Below, in pieces: positions 14,428 through 21,767 of a stretch of 27,429 nt of DNA. A program made the translations under genes and the position numbers. The stretch lies in the NCBI GenBank assembly GCA_035279525.1, contig DATEHQ010000115.1, positions 1-27,429 of the forward strand, in the 5' to 3' direction. The stretch comes from DATEHQ01 sp035279525 (lineage in GTDB: Bacteria > Chloroflexota > Dormibacteria > Dormibacterales > Dormibacteraceae). The notes under the pieces were generated by a model. It was not told where the DNA came from and did no database searches. It worked only from the letters and a program-made list of their open reading frames with translations. Position 1 is the stretch's first letter. Every line of letters begins with the position of its first letter.

Positions 14428-14435
14428 TACATACT
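14428..14435. promoter_or_regulatory. Shared divergent promoter core (microprotein / MBL-fold gene)
   Basis: TACATACT at 14428-14435 lies between start codons only 18 bp apart. On plus, CATACT (14430-14435) ends 5 nt before ATG 14441, or TACATA ends 7 nt before it. On minus, CAGTAT (14436-14431) ends 8 nt before ATG 14422. Which hexamer is used is uncertain. Confidence 0.35.
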
Positions 14436-14440
14436 GACCA

Positions 14441-15025
14441 ATGGCCAAGCTCGCCATCATCAAGGTCAAGCTCGAGCGCGAGGTCAACTGCTACGTCGTC
14501 TCGGACGCGAGCACGAAGGAGGCGGTGGTCATCGACCCGGGCCTGCCGCCCGAGAAGGTCGCGGAGCAAGCCAGGGGGCTGACGGTCAAATACATCCTCG
14601 CGACCCACTGCCACCCGGGCCACGTCGCGGGCAAGGACGACCTCAAAGCGCTGACTGGCGGAGAGACAGGCCTGCATTCGGCCGACGCCAAGCAGTTCCT
14701 GCGCTCCGCGGACAGATATCTGATCGACGGCGACGAGCTCGACCTGGGTGAGTTCAAGATCTCGGTCCTGCACACGCCCGGCCACACTCCGGGCAGCGTG
14801 TGCTACGTGATCGCCAACCACGCTTTCGTGGGTGACACCATCCTCGCTGGAGGGATCGGCAAGCAGACGCCCGAGACCGATCTGCGCCGCCAGATGATGA
14901 GCATCGGGACCAAGCTGCTGCGGCTGCCTCCCACGACGGCGCTGTACCCGGGCCACGGGCCGGCGACCAGCCTCGAGCGCGAGCTGGCGCAGAACCCGAT
15001 CTTCCGAGGCGCCCCGGTCCGGTAG
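14441..15025 (+). CDS. Metallo-beta-lactamase-fold hydrolase (glyoxalase II-like) with altered metal motif
   Basis: A 194-residue MBL-fold protein of the small glyoxalase II-like group, which usually hydrolyses thioesters. The motif HxHxDH is read as H56-C-H58-P-G60-H61: the Asp that binds the second metal is Gly. The other ligands are in place: H114 in HTPGHTPGS, D132 in VGDTI and H172 in LYPGHGP. With D60 lost the protein may bind one metal or a different one, so activity is uncertain. The N-terminal AIIKVKLEREVNCYVVSD and VVIDPG are typical of the family. Length is normal (about 200). Repeat array B starts nine bases after the stop. Confidence 0.8.
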   Translation: MAKLAIIKVKLEREVNCYVVSDASTKEAVVIDPGLPPEKVAEQARGLTVKYILATHCHPGHVAGKDDLKALTGGETGLHSADAKQFLRSADRYLIDGDELDLGEFKISVLHTPGHTPGSVCYVIANHAFVGDTILAGGIGKQTPETDLRRQMMSIGTKLLRLPPTTALYPGHGPATSLERELAQNPIFRGAPVR

Positions 15026-15033
15026 CGGCAGCC

Positions 15034-15221
15034 GCCGGCAGAACCGAACCGCTCGGATAGTCCGGCCTGTCCGGCTCGGGGGGCGCCTTACCCCTCGGAT
15101 AGTCCGGCCTGTCCGCCTTCGGGGGCGCCTTACCGCTCGGATAGTCCGGCCTGTCCGGCTCGGGGGGCGCCCTAGCCTCGGATCGTCCGGCCTATCCGGC
15201 TCTGCCGGCAGGACCGACGCG
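15034..15221. repeat. Array B: four tandem 41-42-bp units with the same dyad core as array A
   Basis: Units begin (GGAT) at 15055, 15097, 15139 and 15180 (spacing 42, 42, 41). The core is GGATAGTCCGGCCTGTCCGG, exact in units 1 and 3. The linker, roughly CTCGGGGGGCGCCTTACCGCTC, differs from the array A linker. The last unit has GGATCGTCCGGCC, the same A-to-C change as unit 1 of array A. Near-identical flanks GCCGGCAGAACCGA (15034-15047) and GCCGGCAGGACCGA (15204-15217) bracket the array. It lies between the convergent ends of the MBL-fold gene and the ParA-partner gene, so it is not in a promoter region. Confidence 0.9.
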
Positions 15222-15231
15222 GGGCAACCCC

Positions 15232-15531
15232 CTACTCTTCGGCCGGGCCCTGCACCTTCACGCGCAGCGCGTCGAACGCGTCGAACTTGTCCAGCGCGGG
15301 CTTGGCGCGCACGCGGTCCGGGTACTTCGCGGTCTGGATCGCCTCGACCAGCAGGTCGATCTCCTCGGGAGTGAAGTTCAGCGTCCGATAGACGATCGCC
15401 TTGACCTCCGCCGCCGACTTGCGATCGACCGCGTCCCGGATCACGTCGTCCGTGTCGGACACGACCTGTGGACGCGTGGGGCGAAACAGCTCCTCAGATC
15501 CGGCGAGCGATACACGCTTGAATGTGGTCAT
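15232..15531 (-). CDS. Small ParA-partner protein of unknown family
   Basis: A 99-residue acidic-to-neutral protein translated directly after ParA (1-bp TGATG overlap). I do not recognise the family, and it lacks the ParB signature. The N-terminus (MTTFKRVSLAGSEELFRPTR) looks flexible. The middle, SAAEVKAIVYRTLNFTPEEID then LLVEAIQTAKYPDRVR, should be helical, and the tail ends in KFDAFDALRVKVQGPAEE. Tight coupling to a Soj-type ATPase suggests a cargo adaptor or an ATPase regulator, as in systems where small proteins stimulate ParA. The next sequence downstream is iteron-like array B. Confidence 0.65.
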   Translation of the reverse strand: MTTFKRVSLAGSEELFRPTRPQVVSDTDDVIRDAVDRKSAAEVKAIVYRTLNFTPEEIDLLVEAIQTAKYPDRVRAKPALDKFDAFDALRVKVQGPAEE

Positions 15532-16301
15532 CAGTCCTGCTTGTGATTCTCCAATACCCTGGCTGCCAAAGCACGATACGACCTCGCGCCATCCGACTCG
15601 CGCGCGTACTGCAGGATCGACTGCCCGGCGAGCGGGGTTTCCGCGAAACGGATCGAGTCGGTGATCCAGAAGTCATAGACCTTCTCGCCGTACTTCTCCC
15701 TGACCGCGGCGAGCACCTCTTGCGAGTGGAGAGCGCGCTGTTTGTAGAGCGTGGGGAGGATGCCGATCAACTCGAGCCGTGGGTTGAGGCGCCGCTTGAC
15801 CCGCTCCATCGTGACGAGCAGCTCCTGCATTCCGCGCAGCGCCAGGAACTCCGCCTGCAGCGGCACCAGCACCTCGTCGGCTGCGACGAGCGCGTTGATC
15901 ACGATCAGGTCGAGCGATGGCGGGCAGTCGATGATGATGAAGTCGTAGCGTTTCTGGGCGGGCTCGAGCTTGTCGCGCAGGATGCTCTCGCGACCGATCT
16001 CGTTGATGAGCTGGTTCTCCGCACCGGCCAGCTCGATGTCGGCGGGGATGTAGTGGACCCCCATCTGGGGCGCCTCCTGCACCACGTCGGTCACGGTCGT
16101 GTCGGGGTCGACGAGCAGGTGATAGATGGTCTTCTCGAGCTCGCCAGCCGGCTTCATGTAGAGCGTCAGGTGGCCCTGGGCGTCGAGGTCGATCAGGAGC
16201 ACCCTCTGGCCAAGCTCGGCGAGTGCGGCGCCGAGGTTCACGGCGGTGGTGGTCTTGCCAACACCCCCCTTTTGCATCGCGACGGCGATCGTTCGGGCCA
16301 A
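15531..16301 (-). CDS. ParA/Soj-family ATPase
   Basis: A 256-residue ParA-type P-loop ATPase, a class that positions DNA or protein cargo on the nucleoid by ATP-dependent dimerisation. The deviant Walker A motif KGGVGKTT (11-18) carries the signature Lys. The switch/Walker A' segment is LIDLDAQGHLT, and Walker B is FIIIDCPPSLDLI. The absence of an N-terminal helix-turn-helix makes it chromosomal-type or small plasmid-type. Start TTG 16301 gives the expected N-terminus MARTIAVAMQKGG and lies 10 nt after a TAGACT box. No parB follows; instead the partner is an unrelated 99-residue protein, so this may be an orphan positioning system rather than chromosome segregation. Confidence 0.88.
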   Translation of the reverse strand: MARTIAVAMQKGGVGKTTTAVNLGAALAELGQRVLLIDLDAQGHLTLYMKPAGELEKTIYHLLVDPDTTVTDVVQEAPQMGVHYIPADIELAGAENQLINEIGRESILRDKLEPAQKRYDFIIIDCPPSLDLIVINALVAADEVLVPLQAEFLALRGMQELLVTMERVKRRLNPRLELIGILPTLYKQRALHSQEVLAAVREKYGEKVYDFWITDSIRFAETPLAGQSILQYARESDGARSYRALAARVLENHKQD

Positions 16302-16311
16302 GAGTGCCCCG

Positions 16312-16317
16312 AGTCTA
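16312..16317 (-). promoter_or_regulatory. -10 box of the parA operon
   Basis: TAGACT on the minus strand (16317 to 16312) ends 10 nt before TTG 16301. Confidence 0.45.
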
Positions 16318-16378
16318 ACGGAAGATGGGCGTTCTGACCGCCCGGACCATCGGGGGAGGAATAACGAGACCCGTCAAC

Positions 16379-16384
16379 TAGAAT
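16379..16384 (+). promoter_or_regulatory. -10 box of the cvpA-like gene
   Basis: TAGAAT at 16379-16384 ends 8 nt before GTG 16393. It supports that start over the longer frame beginning at 16246 inside parA. Confidence 0.5.
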
Positions 16385-16392
16385 GCCCAGCC

Positions 16393-17136
16393 GTGGTCAT
16401 CGACATCGCGATCGTCCTGGTGCTGATCGTGGCTTTGATCATCGGTTACCAGCGCGGCGTCATCCAGCCGCTGATGGCCGAGATCTTCTTCTTCGGCACC
16501 CTGCTCGCCGTCTTCCGCTTCCACGATCAGTACACCAACGAGATGCAGAAGCTGCTGCATCTGAACGCCGTTCTGAGCGTGGCGGCCGCCCTGATCATCG
16601 CGATCGTCCTTGGCGCGATCGGCGGCGCGATCGGCGGTGCGTTCCACCGCATGGAGTCCATCAAGGGCGTCGACGGCCTGCTTGGCGTCTTCGTCCACGG
16701 GGTGGTCACGCTGATCGTCATCTACCTCGCCATCTCGGCCCTCGTCACCCTCGACAACGCATTCGAGCCGGCGATCAAGACGGCCAACCTGACCCTGACC
16801 CAGGTCACCCAGCTCGAGAACGAGATCCTCTCCAACCCGATCACCTCCGCTCTCGTCTCGAAATCAGACCTCGCCTCGCTCAAGGCGGCCGCGGCCAAGA
16901 ACAACCAGGCCCACCTCGACTCGGTGAGCGGCATCCATCAGCTGCAGCAGATCTACACCGACTTCCTGCAGCCACAGCTGCATTCGTCGCGCATCGTGCC
17001 TTTCATCCTCGGCATCGGCCATCACCTGCCCCTGATCGGCCACGTTGGACCCAGCGATCTAAAACCGCTCCCGAGCCCAAGCCCATCGCCCTCCGCAACT
17101 CCGAAAGTGAGCCCGTCGCCCACCCCGAAGAAGTAA
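16393..17136 (+). CDS. CvpA-family membrane protein
   Basis: A 247-residue protein of the CvpA (colicin V production) family, whose members affect envelope integrity and colicin V release but lack a defined reaction. It opens with a hydrophobic segment IDIAIVLVLIVALIIGYQRG (residues 3-22) ending in the typical GYxRG turn. Further membrane segments follow at roughly 30-47, 58-82 and 97-120, where GLLGVFVHGVVTLIV matches the family. The remaining 120 residues are soluble and end in a low-complexity Pro/Ser/Thr/Lys tail (PSPSPSPSATPKVSPSPTPKK, in part), an unusual extension suited to a surface location. Start GTG 16393 follows a TAGAAT box by 8 nt. The gene 16 bp downstream may be co-transcribed. 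Confidence 0.75.
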   Translation: MVIDIAIVLVLIVALIIGYQRGVIQPLMAEIFFFGTLLAVFRFHDQYTNEMQKLLHLNAVLSVAAALIIAIVLGAIGGAIGGAFHRMESIKGVDGLLGVFVHGVVTLIVIYLAISALVTLDNAFEPAIKTANLTLTQVTQLENEILSNPITSALVSKSDLASLKAAAAKNNQAHLDSVSGIHQLQQIYTDFLQPQLHSSRIVPFILGIGHHLPLIGHVGPSDLKPLPSPSPSPSATPKVSPSPTPKK

Positions 17137-17152
17137 TAGCCTTCAGCTCGAG

Positions 17153-18352
17153 ATGCTCGATCTGGCGCTGACCCCTGACCAGGAACAGCTCGTCTCCTCC
17201 GTCCGCGACTTCTGCGCCCGCGAGTTTGCTCCCCGCATCCAGGCCAATGACCGCGCCGGCCGCCACGACCCCGAGATATTCGCCAAGCTGGCGTCACTCG
17301 GCCTGCCCGGCGTCTGTTTTCCACAGCGTTATGGCGGCTACGGGCTGGACTACCTCTCGCTCGGTCTCGTGTGTGAGGAGCTGGAGTACGTAGACACGGT
17401 GTACCGCACCGTCCTCTCGGTCCATGTCGGTCTCGTGGGGATGGGTCTCTACACCTGGGCCACGGAGGAGCAGAAGCAGAGGTGGCTCGTCCCGATGGCG
17501 TCCGGAAAAAAGCTTGCCTGCTACGGCCTGACAGAGCCAAACGCCGGATCGGACGTGGCGTCCATGCAGTCGAGCGCGCGCCGTTCGGGTGCCGGGTACG
17601 TGCTGAACGGACAGAAGGTCTGGGTCTCGGACGCCGACACCGCCGACTTCCTGCTCGTCTTTGCCAAAACCGACCCGAAAGCCGGCTCGAAGGGTGTGTC
17701 CGCGTTCATGCTCGACCGCGCGGAATGCGGCAAGTCGCTCCGAACCGAGCCCATCGCGGACCGCCTTGGCATCCGCGCCGGCGACGTCGGGTCGATCTTC
17801 ATGAGCGACGTCGAGGTGCCGGAGGCGAGCCGCATCGGCGACGAAGGCGACGGTTTCAAGATTGCGATGTCCTGCCTGGACAATGGGCGCTACACGGTCG
17901 CAGCCGGTGCTACCGGAACCGTGCGTGCATGCCTCGATGCATCCGTGAAGTACGCGCGCGAGCGGAAGACGTTCGGCCAGGAGATCGGCCGCTATCAACT
18001 GGTGCAGCAGATGATCGCGCGGATGTCACGCGACTACGAGATCTGCAGGCTCCTCTACTTCAAGGTCGCCTGGATGAAGAACACAGGAGCGCGGCACACG
18101 CGCGACGTGTCGATGGCGAAGCAGTACGCGACGGACGCCGCCTTCAACGCCGCCCACGACGCGATCGAGGTGCACGGGGCTTACGGCTACTCGGCCGAAT
18201 ACCCCGTCGAGCGGTTCCTGCGCAATTCGCGCGCGCCGATCATCTACGAGGGCACCCGCGAGGTGCACACCATCCTTCAAGGCGAGTACGCGCTCGGCTA
18301 TCGCGAGGACCGCCCGGTAAAGAAGTCGCTGCCGCCCTACCTCCCGGATTGA
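17153..18352 (+). CDS. Acyl-CoA dehydrogenase
   Basis: A 399-residue FAD-dependent acyl-CoA dehydrogenase that introduces the 2,3-double bond in an acyl-CoA and passes electrons to ETF. The N-terminal helical domain starts LTPDQEQLVSSVRDFCAREF. FAD and substrate motifs are CYGLTEPNAGSD (about 122-133) and KVWVSDADTADFLLVFAK. The C-terminal domain has YARERKTFGQEIGRYQLVQ, and the catalytic base is Glu366 in IIYEGTREVHTI. Length and motifs suit short-chain, branched-chain or glutaryl-CoA dehydrogenases; the substrate is unassigned. It is the first of four tightly spaced plus-strand genes, overlapping the transporter by 4 bp. No strong ribosome-binding site is visible. Confidence 0.88.
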   Translation: MLDLALTPDQEQLVSSVRDFCAREFAPRIQANDRAGRHDPEIFAKLASLGLPGVCFPQRYGGYGLDYLSLGLVCEELEYVDTVYRTVLSVHVGLVGMGLYTWATEEQKQRWLVPMASGKKLACYGLTEPNAGSDVASMQSSARRSGAGYVLNGQKVWVSDADTADFLLVFAKTDPKAGSKGVSAFMLDRAECGKSLRTEPIADRLGIRAGDVGSIFMSDVEVPEASRIGDEGDGFKIAMSCLDNGRYTVAAGATGTVRACLDASVKYARERKTFGQEIGRYQLVQQMIARMSRDYEICRLLYFKVAWMKNTGARHTRDVSMAKQYATDAAFNAAHDAIEVHGAYGYSAEYPVERFLRNSRAPIIYEGTREVHTILQGEYALGYREDRPVKKSLPPYLPD

Positions 18353-19686
18353 CCGCCGCGTCGGTGGCCGCCCCTGGGCGGCGACTGCGGCAAATCGACT
18401 TCATCCTCCTCTCGCTCTACTGGATCGCGATCGGGTACCTCTGGAACAGCCTCACCGCGCTCATCCTGCCCGACCTGATCCTGCATCTCGTCGGCGAGGC
18501 TCACGAGGGCCTCGCGTCGGGTTTCCTGAAGTCGATCGGCACCGTGGTCGCGGTCGTCTGGCAGCCGATCGTGGGCGGCATCTCGGACCGCACGGTGACC
18601 CGGTGGGGAAGGCGGCGCCCGTTTATCGTGGCCGGCACCCTCGGCGACCTGCTGTTCCTCAGCGGCATCGCGCTCGCCGGCAATTACTGGTGGATCGTCG
18701 TCTTCTACCTGCTCCTGCAGCTCGCCTCCAACACGGCGCAGGCGCCGTACCAGGGCCTGCTGCCTGATGTCGTCCCGCCCGAGCGCCGGGGCGAGGCGTC
18801 GGGCTATTACGGGGTCGCGAACCTGGCAGGTATCGCGGCGGGCACCATCGGCGCCGGCCTCCTGCTGGTCCATTTCAACCGCGTCGTCGCCATCGCATCC
18901 ATCGGCCTCGTGCTGGTGACTGCGATGCTCGCCACGCTGCTCGTGCCCGACCGCGCAGCTCCCGTCGACGGCCAGTTCCAAAGCTTGCAAGAGCTGCTGA
19001 CCAAGACGTTCCGGATCCCGCTCCGTCAGCGTGACTTTGTCTGGTTGATGGTGTCGCGCCTCCTCATCTTCATGGGCTTCGGAGGTCTCCAGAACTTCGC
19101 GTTCTTCTATTTCGACAACGTCTTCTTCCACCACGACTCGAAGGCCACCGCGCTGGCCGCGTCCACGCTGCTTGGGTTCGCCATCGCCATCGCGGCCCTG
19201 GTGAGCTGGCCGGCGTCGCGCCTGTCCGATCGGACGGGCCGGCGAGCGCTGATCTTCGCGTCCGGGCTCTGCGGTGCCGTGGGCAGCCTGGTCCTCGTCT
19301 TCAGCCACTACCGCTGGATGCCGGAGGGCGTGGTCGCGCCCCTGGCGAGCGCGCTCAAGCTGCCCGAGCTGGCCGCGCAGGCGACGCTGGCGGGGGTCGT
19401 GATCGGGATCGGCCTGGGAGTCTTCTTCTCCGTCGACTGGGCTTTCATCCAGGATGTGATCCCGGCCGACCAGGGCGGCCTCTACATGGGCTTCTCCAAC
19501 ATCGCGACCGCCGGCGCGGGGATCATCGCGGTCGCGCTGGGAGGGCCGTTGCTCGACCTTTTCAACCATGGGCCGCGCCTGCTCGGGCTTCCGGGTGGCT
19601 TCCCCGTCGTTTTTGCGGTGTTCGTCGGCTGGTTTGTCAGCGGGTCCCTTAGCATCCTCAAGGTGCCGGAAAGGAGAAGGGTGTGA
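18349..19686 (+). CDS. MFS transporter
   Basis: A 445-residue major facilitator superfamily protein with about 11-12 membrane helices. MFS motif A is clear between helices 2 and 3 (GGISDRTVTRWGRRRP), with a second copy between helices 8 and 9 (SRLSDRTGRRAL). The opening (QIDFILLSLYWIAIGYLWNS) and SNTAQAPYQGLLPDVVPPERRGEAS, read in pieces, resemble the SLC45/GPH-like sugar branch, but the neighbours point to amine or acid uptake. I chose TTG 18349, which forms a TTGA overlap with the preceding stop; GTG 18364 is the alternative. An open frame runs upstream to 17482 inside the dehydrogenase and is not the protein. It overlaps the arginase-family gene by 4 bp (GTGA). Confidence 0.8.
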   Translation: MTAASVAAPGRRLRQIDFILLSLYWIAIGYLWNSLTALILPDLILHLVGEAHEGLASGFLKSIGTVVAVVWQPIVGGISDRTVTRWGRRRPFIVAGTLGDLLFLSGIALAGNYWWIVVFYLLLQLASNTAQAPYQGLLPDVVPPERRGEASGYYGVANLAGIAAGTIGAGLLLVHFNRVVAIASIGLVLVTAMLATLLVPDRAAPVDGQFQSLQELLTKTFRIPLRQRDFVWLMVSRLLIFMGFGGLQNFAFFYFDNVFFHHDSKATALAASTLLGFAIAIAALVSWPASRLSDRTGRRALIFASGLCGAVGSLVLVFSHYRWMPEGVVAPLASALKLPELAAQATLAGVVIGIGLGVFFSVDWAFIQDVIPADQGGLYMGFSNIATAGAGIIAVALGGPLLDLFNHGPRLLGLPGGFPVVFAVFVGWFVSGSLSILKVPERRRV

Positions 19687-20606
19687 ACCTGGACGGACTG
19701 CGTCCATGGGGCGGCCTGGCGGGCGGTGAGCCCGCCGGCGTCGTCGTGGCCGGCATCCCATACGACGACTCCGCGGTCTACCGGAAGGGCGCGGCGCTGG
19801 CGCCGCGGTCGATCCGCCACCTGTCGGCCGCCATGCCACCCGTCACCGAGGAAGGTCGCCTGCTGACCGGTCTCTTGGTGAAGGACATCGGCGACCTGGA
19901 CGCCAATCGCGACATCGAGTCGGGTTGGGTGACGGTGGCCGAACGCCTGGCGGCCGTGCCGCGGGAGGCCTTCCTCACCGTCCTCGGCGGGGACCACTGC
20001 ACCGCAATCGCGACCCTCGCCGCCCAGAACCGCCGCCACCCGGGGGTTTCGGTCCTGTGGGTGGACGCGCACCCGGACCTGTGTGACTTCTCGCGAGGTG
20101 GCCGATGGACCTGTGGCTGCGCGCTCCGGCGCGCGCTCGAGGTCGCCGGTATCGCCCCCGCCAACGTTGTGATCGCGGGCGGGCGCGATTACGACCCCGA
20201 AGAGCTGGATTTCATTCATGCGAACGGGATCCTGCTCGTGTCCACGGTCGAGCTCGCCGAGGACATGGCCGGCGCGTCGGGGCGCATCGCCGAACGGCTG
20301 GCCGGAAGGATGGTCCACGTCTCCTTTGACATCGACGTCCTCGACCCCGCTTTCGCTCCTGGCACCGAGATTCCATCCGCCGGCGGCCTGTCGACGCGGC
20401 AGGCGCTAACCCTGCTCAAGACTGCGACGCGCGGCGCGGAGCTGGTCGGGCTCGACGTGGTCGAGGTCTCCCCGCCCGCCGACAGAGAAGAGATCACGAC
20501 GCTCGCGGCGCTCAAGTTGATCTTCGAGGTGTGGGGCATGGTGAAGGCGAGGAGCGCCGCCGCCATCGCCGAGGGCGCAAGCGCGCAGTCACGGCCCGGC
20601 CTCTGA
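19683..20606 (+). CDS. Arginase/agmatinase-family ureohydrolase
   Basis: A 307-residue binuclear-Mn ureohydrolase that should release urea or a similar product from a guanidino compound. All six metal ligands are visible: H105 in LGGDH, D128, H130 and D132 in WVDAHPD, and D216 and D218 in VSFDIDVLDPAFAPGT. The segment after DAHPD reads LCDFSRGGRWTCGCALRRAL rather than the agmatinase-type loop carrying a conserved His, so the substrate is probably not agmatine itself. Guanidinobutyrase-like or other activities are possible. It starts at GTG 19683 inside the transporter stop, preceded by the strong purine-rich site AGGAGAAGG. The FAD amine oxidoreductase follows after 18 bp. Confidence 0.82.
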   Translation: MNLDGLRPWGGLAGGEPAGVVVAGIPYDDSAVYRKGAALAPRSIRHLSAAMPPVTEEGRLLTGLLVKDIGDLDANRDIESGWVTVAERLAAVPREAFLTVLGGDHCTAIATLAAQNRRHPGVSVLWVDAHPDLCDFSRGGRWTCGCALRRALEVAGIAPANVVIAGGRDYDPEELDFIHANGILLVSTVELAEDMAGASGRIAERLAGRMVHVSFDIDVLDPAFAPGTEIPSAGGLSTRQALTLLKTATRGAELVGLDVVEVSPPADREEITTLAALKLIFEVWGMVKARSAAAIAEGASAQSRPGL

Positions 20607-20624
20607 CGTCGAGGGTGCGACCCC

Positions 20625-21767
20625 ATGGAAAGCGCTGACGTAGTCATCGCCGGCGGCGGCATCATGGGCTGCGCCCTGGCCTACCAGCTGTCGAAGCGAA
20701 ACGTGGACGTGCTCCTGCTCGAGCGCGAAACGCTCGGCTCGCAGTCGACGGGCAAATGCGCCGGCGGCGTGCGCCAGCAGTTCTCGATGGAGGCGAACGT
20801 CCGGCTGCAGCGCATGTCGGTCCGAATGCTCGAGGAGTTCGACCAGGAGATCGGCCACCCGGCCGACTTCCGGCAGATCGGCTACCTGTTCGTGCTCACG
20901 CTTCCGCAGCAGGTCGAGGACTTCCGCCACAACATGGAGATGTGGCACCGCGTCGGGCTGACCGAGGCGCGGTGGGTGGATGCGGGCGAGGCATCTCGCA
21001 TGGTGCCGGTGCTCAACGTCGAAGACGTGCTGGGCTGCACGTTCTGCCCGACGGACGGCATCGCCAGCCCGGCCGACGTGACCTCGGGCTACGCCGCGGC
21101 CGCGAGGAGCCAGGGGGCGAGGCTGAGGGAGGGCGTGGAGGTCGTCGGCGTCGACGTCGCCTCCGGCCGCGTCCAGGGCGTGCGGACCTCGGGTGGCGAT
21201 GTGGCCACTCGCATGGTGGTCAACTGCGCGGGCGCGTGGTCGTCGTCGATCGGACGCATGGCGGGGCTCGAGATCCCTGTCCTGCCGTACCGGCGGCACA
21301 TCGCGGTCACCGGACCGTTTCCGGCAGTGCCTCGGACCAACCCGATGACGGTGGACTTCCGCACCTCGCTGTACTTCCATCCGGAGGGCGACGGCGTGCT
21401 GATCGGCATGAGCGACCGCGAGGAGCCGCCGAGCTACGCCACCGACGTCAGCTGGGACTTCCTCGAGAAGACGTTCGAGCAGGCGGCGCTGCGCGCCCCG
21501 GCGCTGGCAGGTGCAGGCGTCAAGACCGCATGGGCCGGGCTGTACGAGACCACGCCCGACCACCAGGCGATCCTCGGCCCGGTGCCCGAGCTCGAAGGCT
21601 TCTGGTGTGCTTGCGGGTTCAGCGGGCATGGGTTCATGCAGGCGCCGGCGGCCGCGCTGCTGCTGACACAGCTCCTGCTCGATCAGCGTGCGGAGATCGA
21701 CATCAGCCCGTTCGCCTTCACGCGATTCGCCAAGGGATCGCTGGTGAAGGAAAGAAACGTGATTTGA
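20625..21767 (+). CDS. FAD-dependent amine oxidoreductase (DAO family, sarcosine oxidase beta-like)
   Basis: A 380-residue DAO-family flavoprotein that should oxidise a secondary or N-methylated amino acid. The FAD-binding start is DVVIAGGGIMGCALAYQLSK, with GGGIMG at 10-15 and the acidic Glu in LLLERE. SQSTGKCAGGVRQQFS resembles the flavin-contact loop of sarcosine oxidase beta subunits. The substrate domain contains YFHPEGDGVLIGMSDREEPP, and the closing FAD motif is AGLYETTPDHQAILGPVPE, then GFSGHGFMQAPA. The tail FAKGSLVKERNVI also resembles SoxB-like dehydrogenases. It ends the 17153-21767 operon and is followed by the composite hairpin element 3 nt after the stop. The substrate is inferred only by class. 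Confidence 0.85.
   Translation: MESADVVIAGGGIMGCALAYQLSKRNVDVLLLERETLGSQSTGKCAGGVRQQFSMEANVRLQRMSVRMLEEFDQEIGHPADFRQIGYLFVLTLPQQVEDFRHNMEMWHRVGLTEARWVDAGEASRMVPVLNVEDVLGCTFCPTDGIASPADVTSGYAAAARSQGARLREGVEVVGVDVASGRVQGVRTSGGDVATRMVVNCAGAWSSSIGRMAGLEIPVLPYRRHIAVTGPFPAVPRTNPMTVDFRTSLYFHPEGDGVLIGMSDREEPPSYATDVSWDFLEKTFEQAALRAPALAGAGVKTAWAGLYETTPDHQAILGPVPELEGFWCACGFSGHGFMQAPAAALLLTQLLLDQRAEIDISPFAFTRFAKGSLVKERNVI

Noticed and set aside
15055..15200. Array B as a classical parS site
   Set aside because: It does not resemble the chromosomal parS palindrome TGTTTCACGTGAAACA; only an iteron-like role was kept as a hypothesis.
17482..18348. N-terminal extension of the MFS transporter through the acyl-CoA dehydrogenase gene
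   Set aside because: The product is Arg-rich and non-hydrophobic, and the dehydrogenase frame is unambiguous; the transporter starts at the TTGA overlap.
18337..19839. 500-codon minus-strand open frame opposite the transporter
   Set aside because: A charged, repetitive Arg/Asp/Glu product that mirrors the codon bias of the transporter; no recognisable domain.
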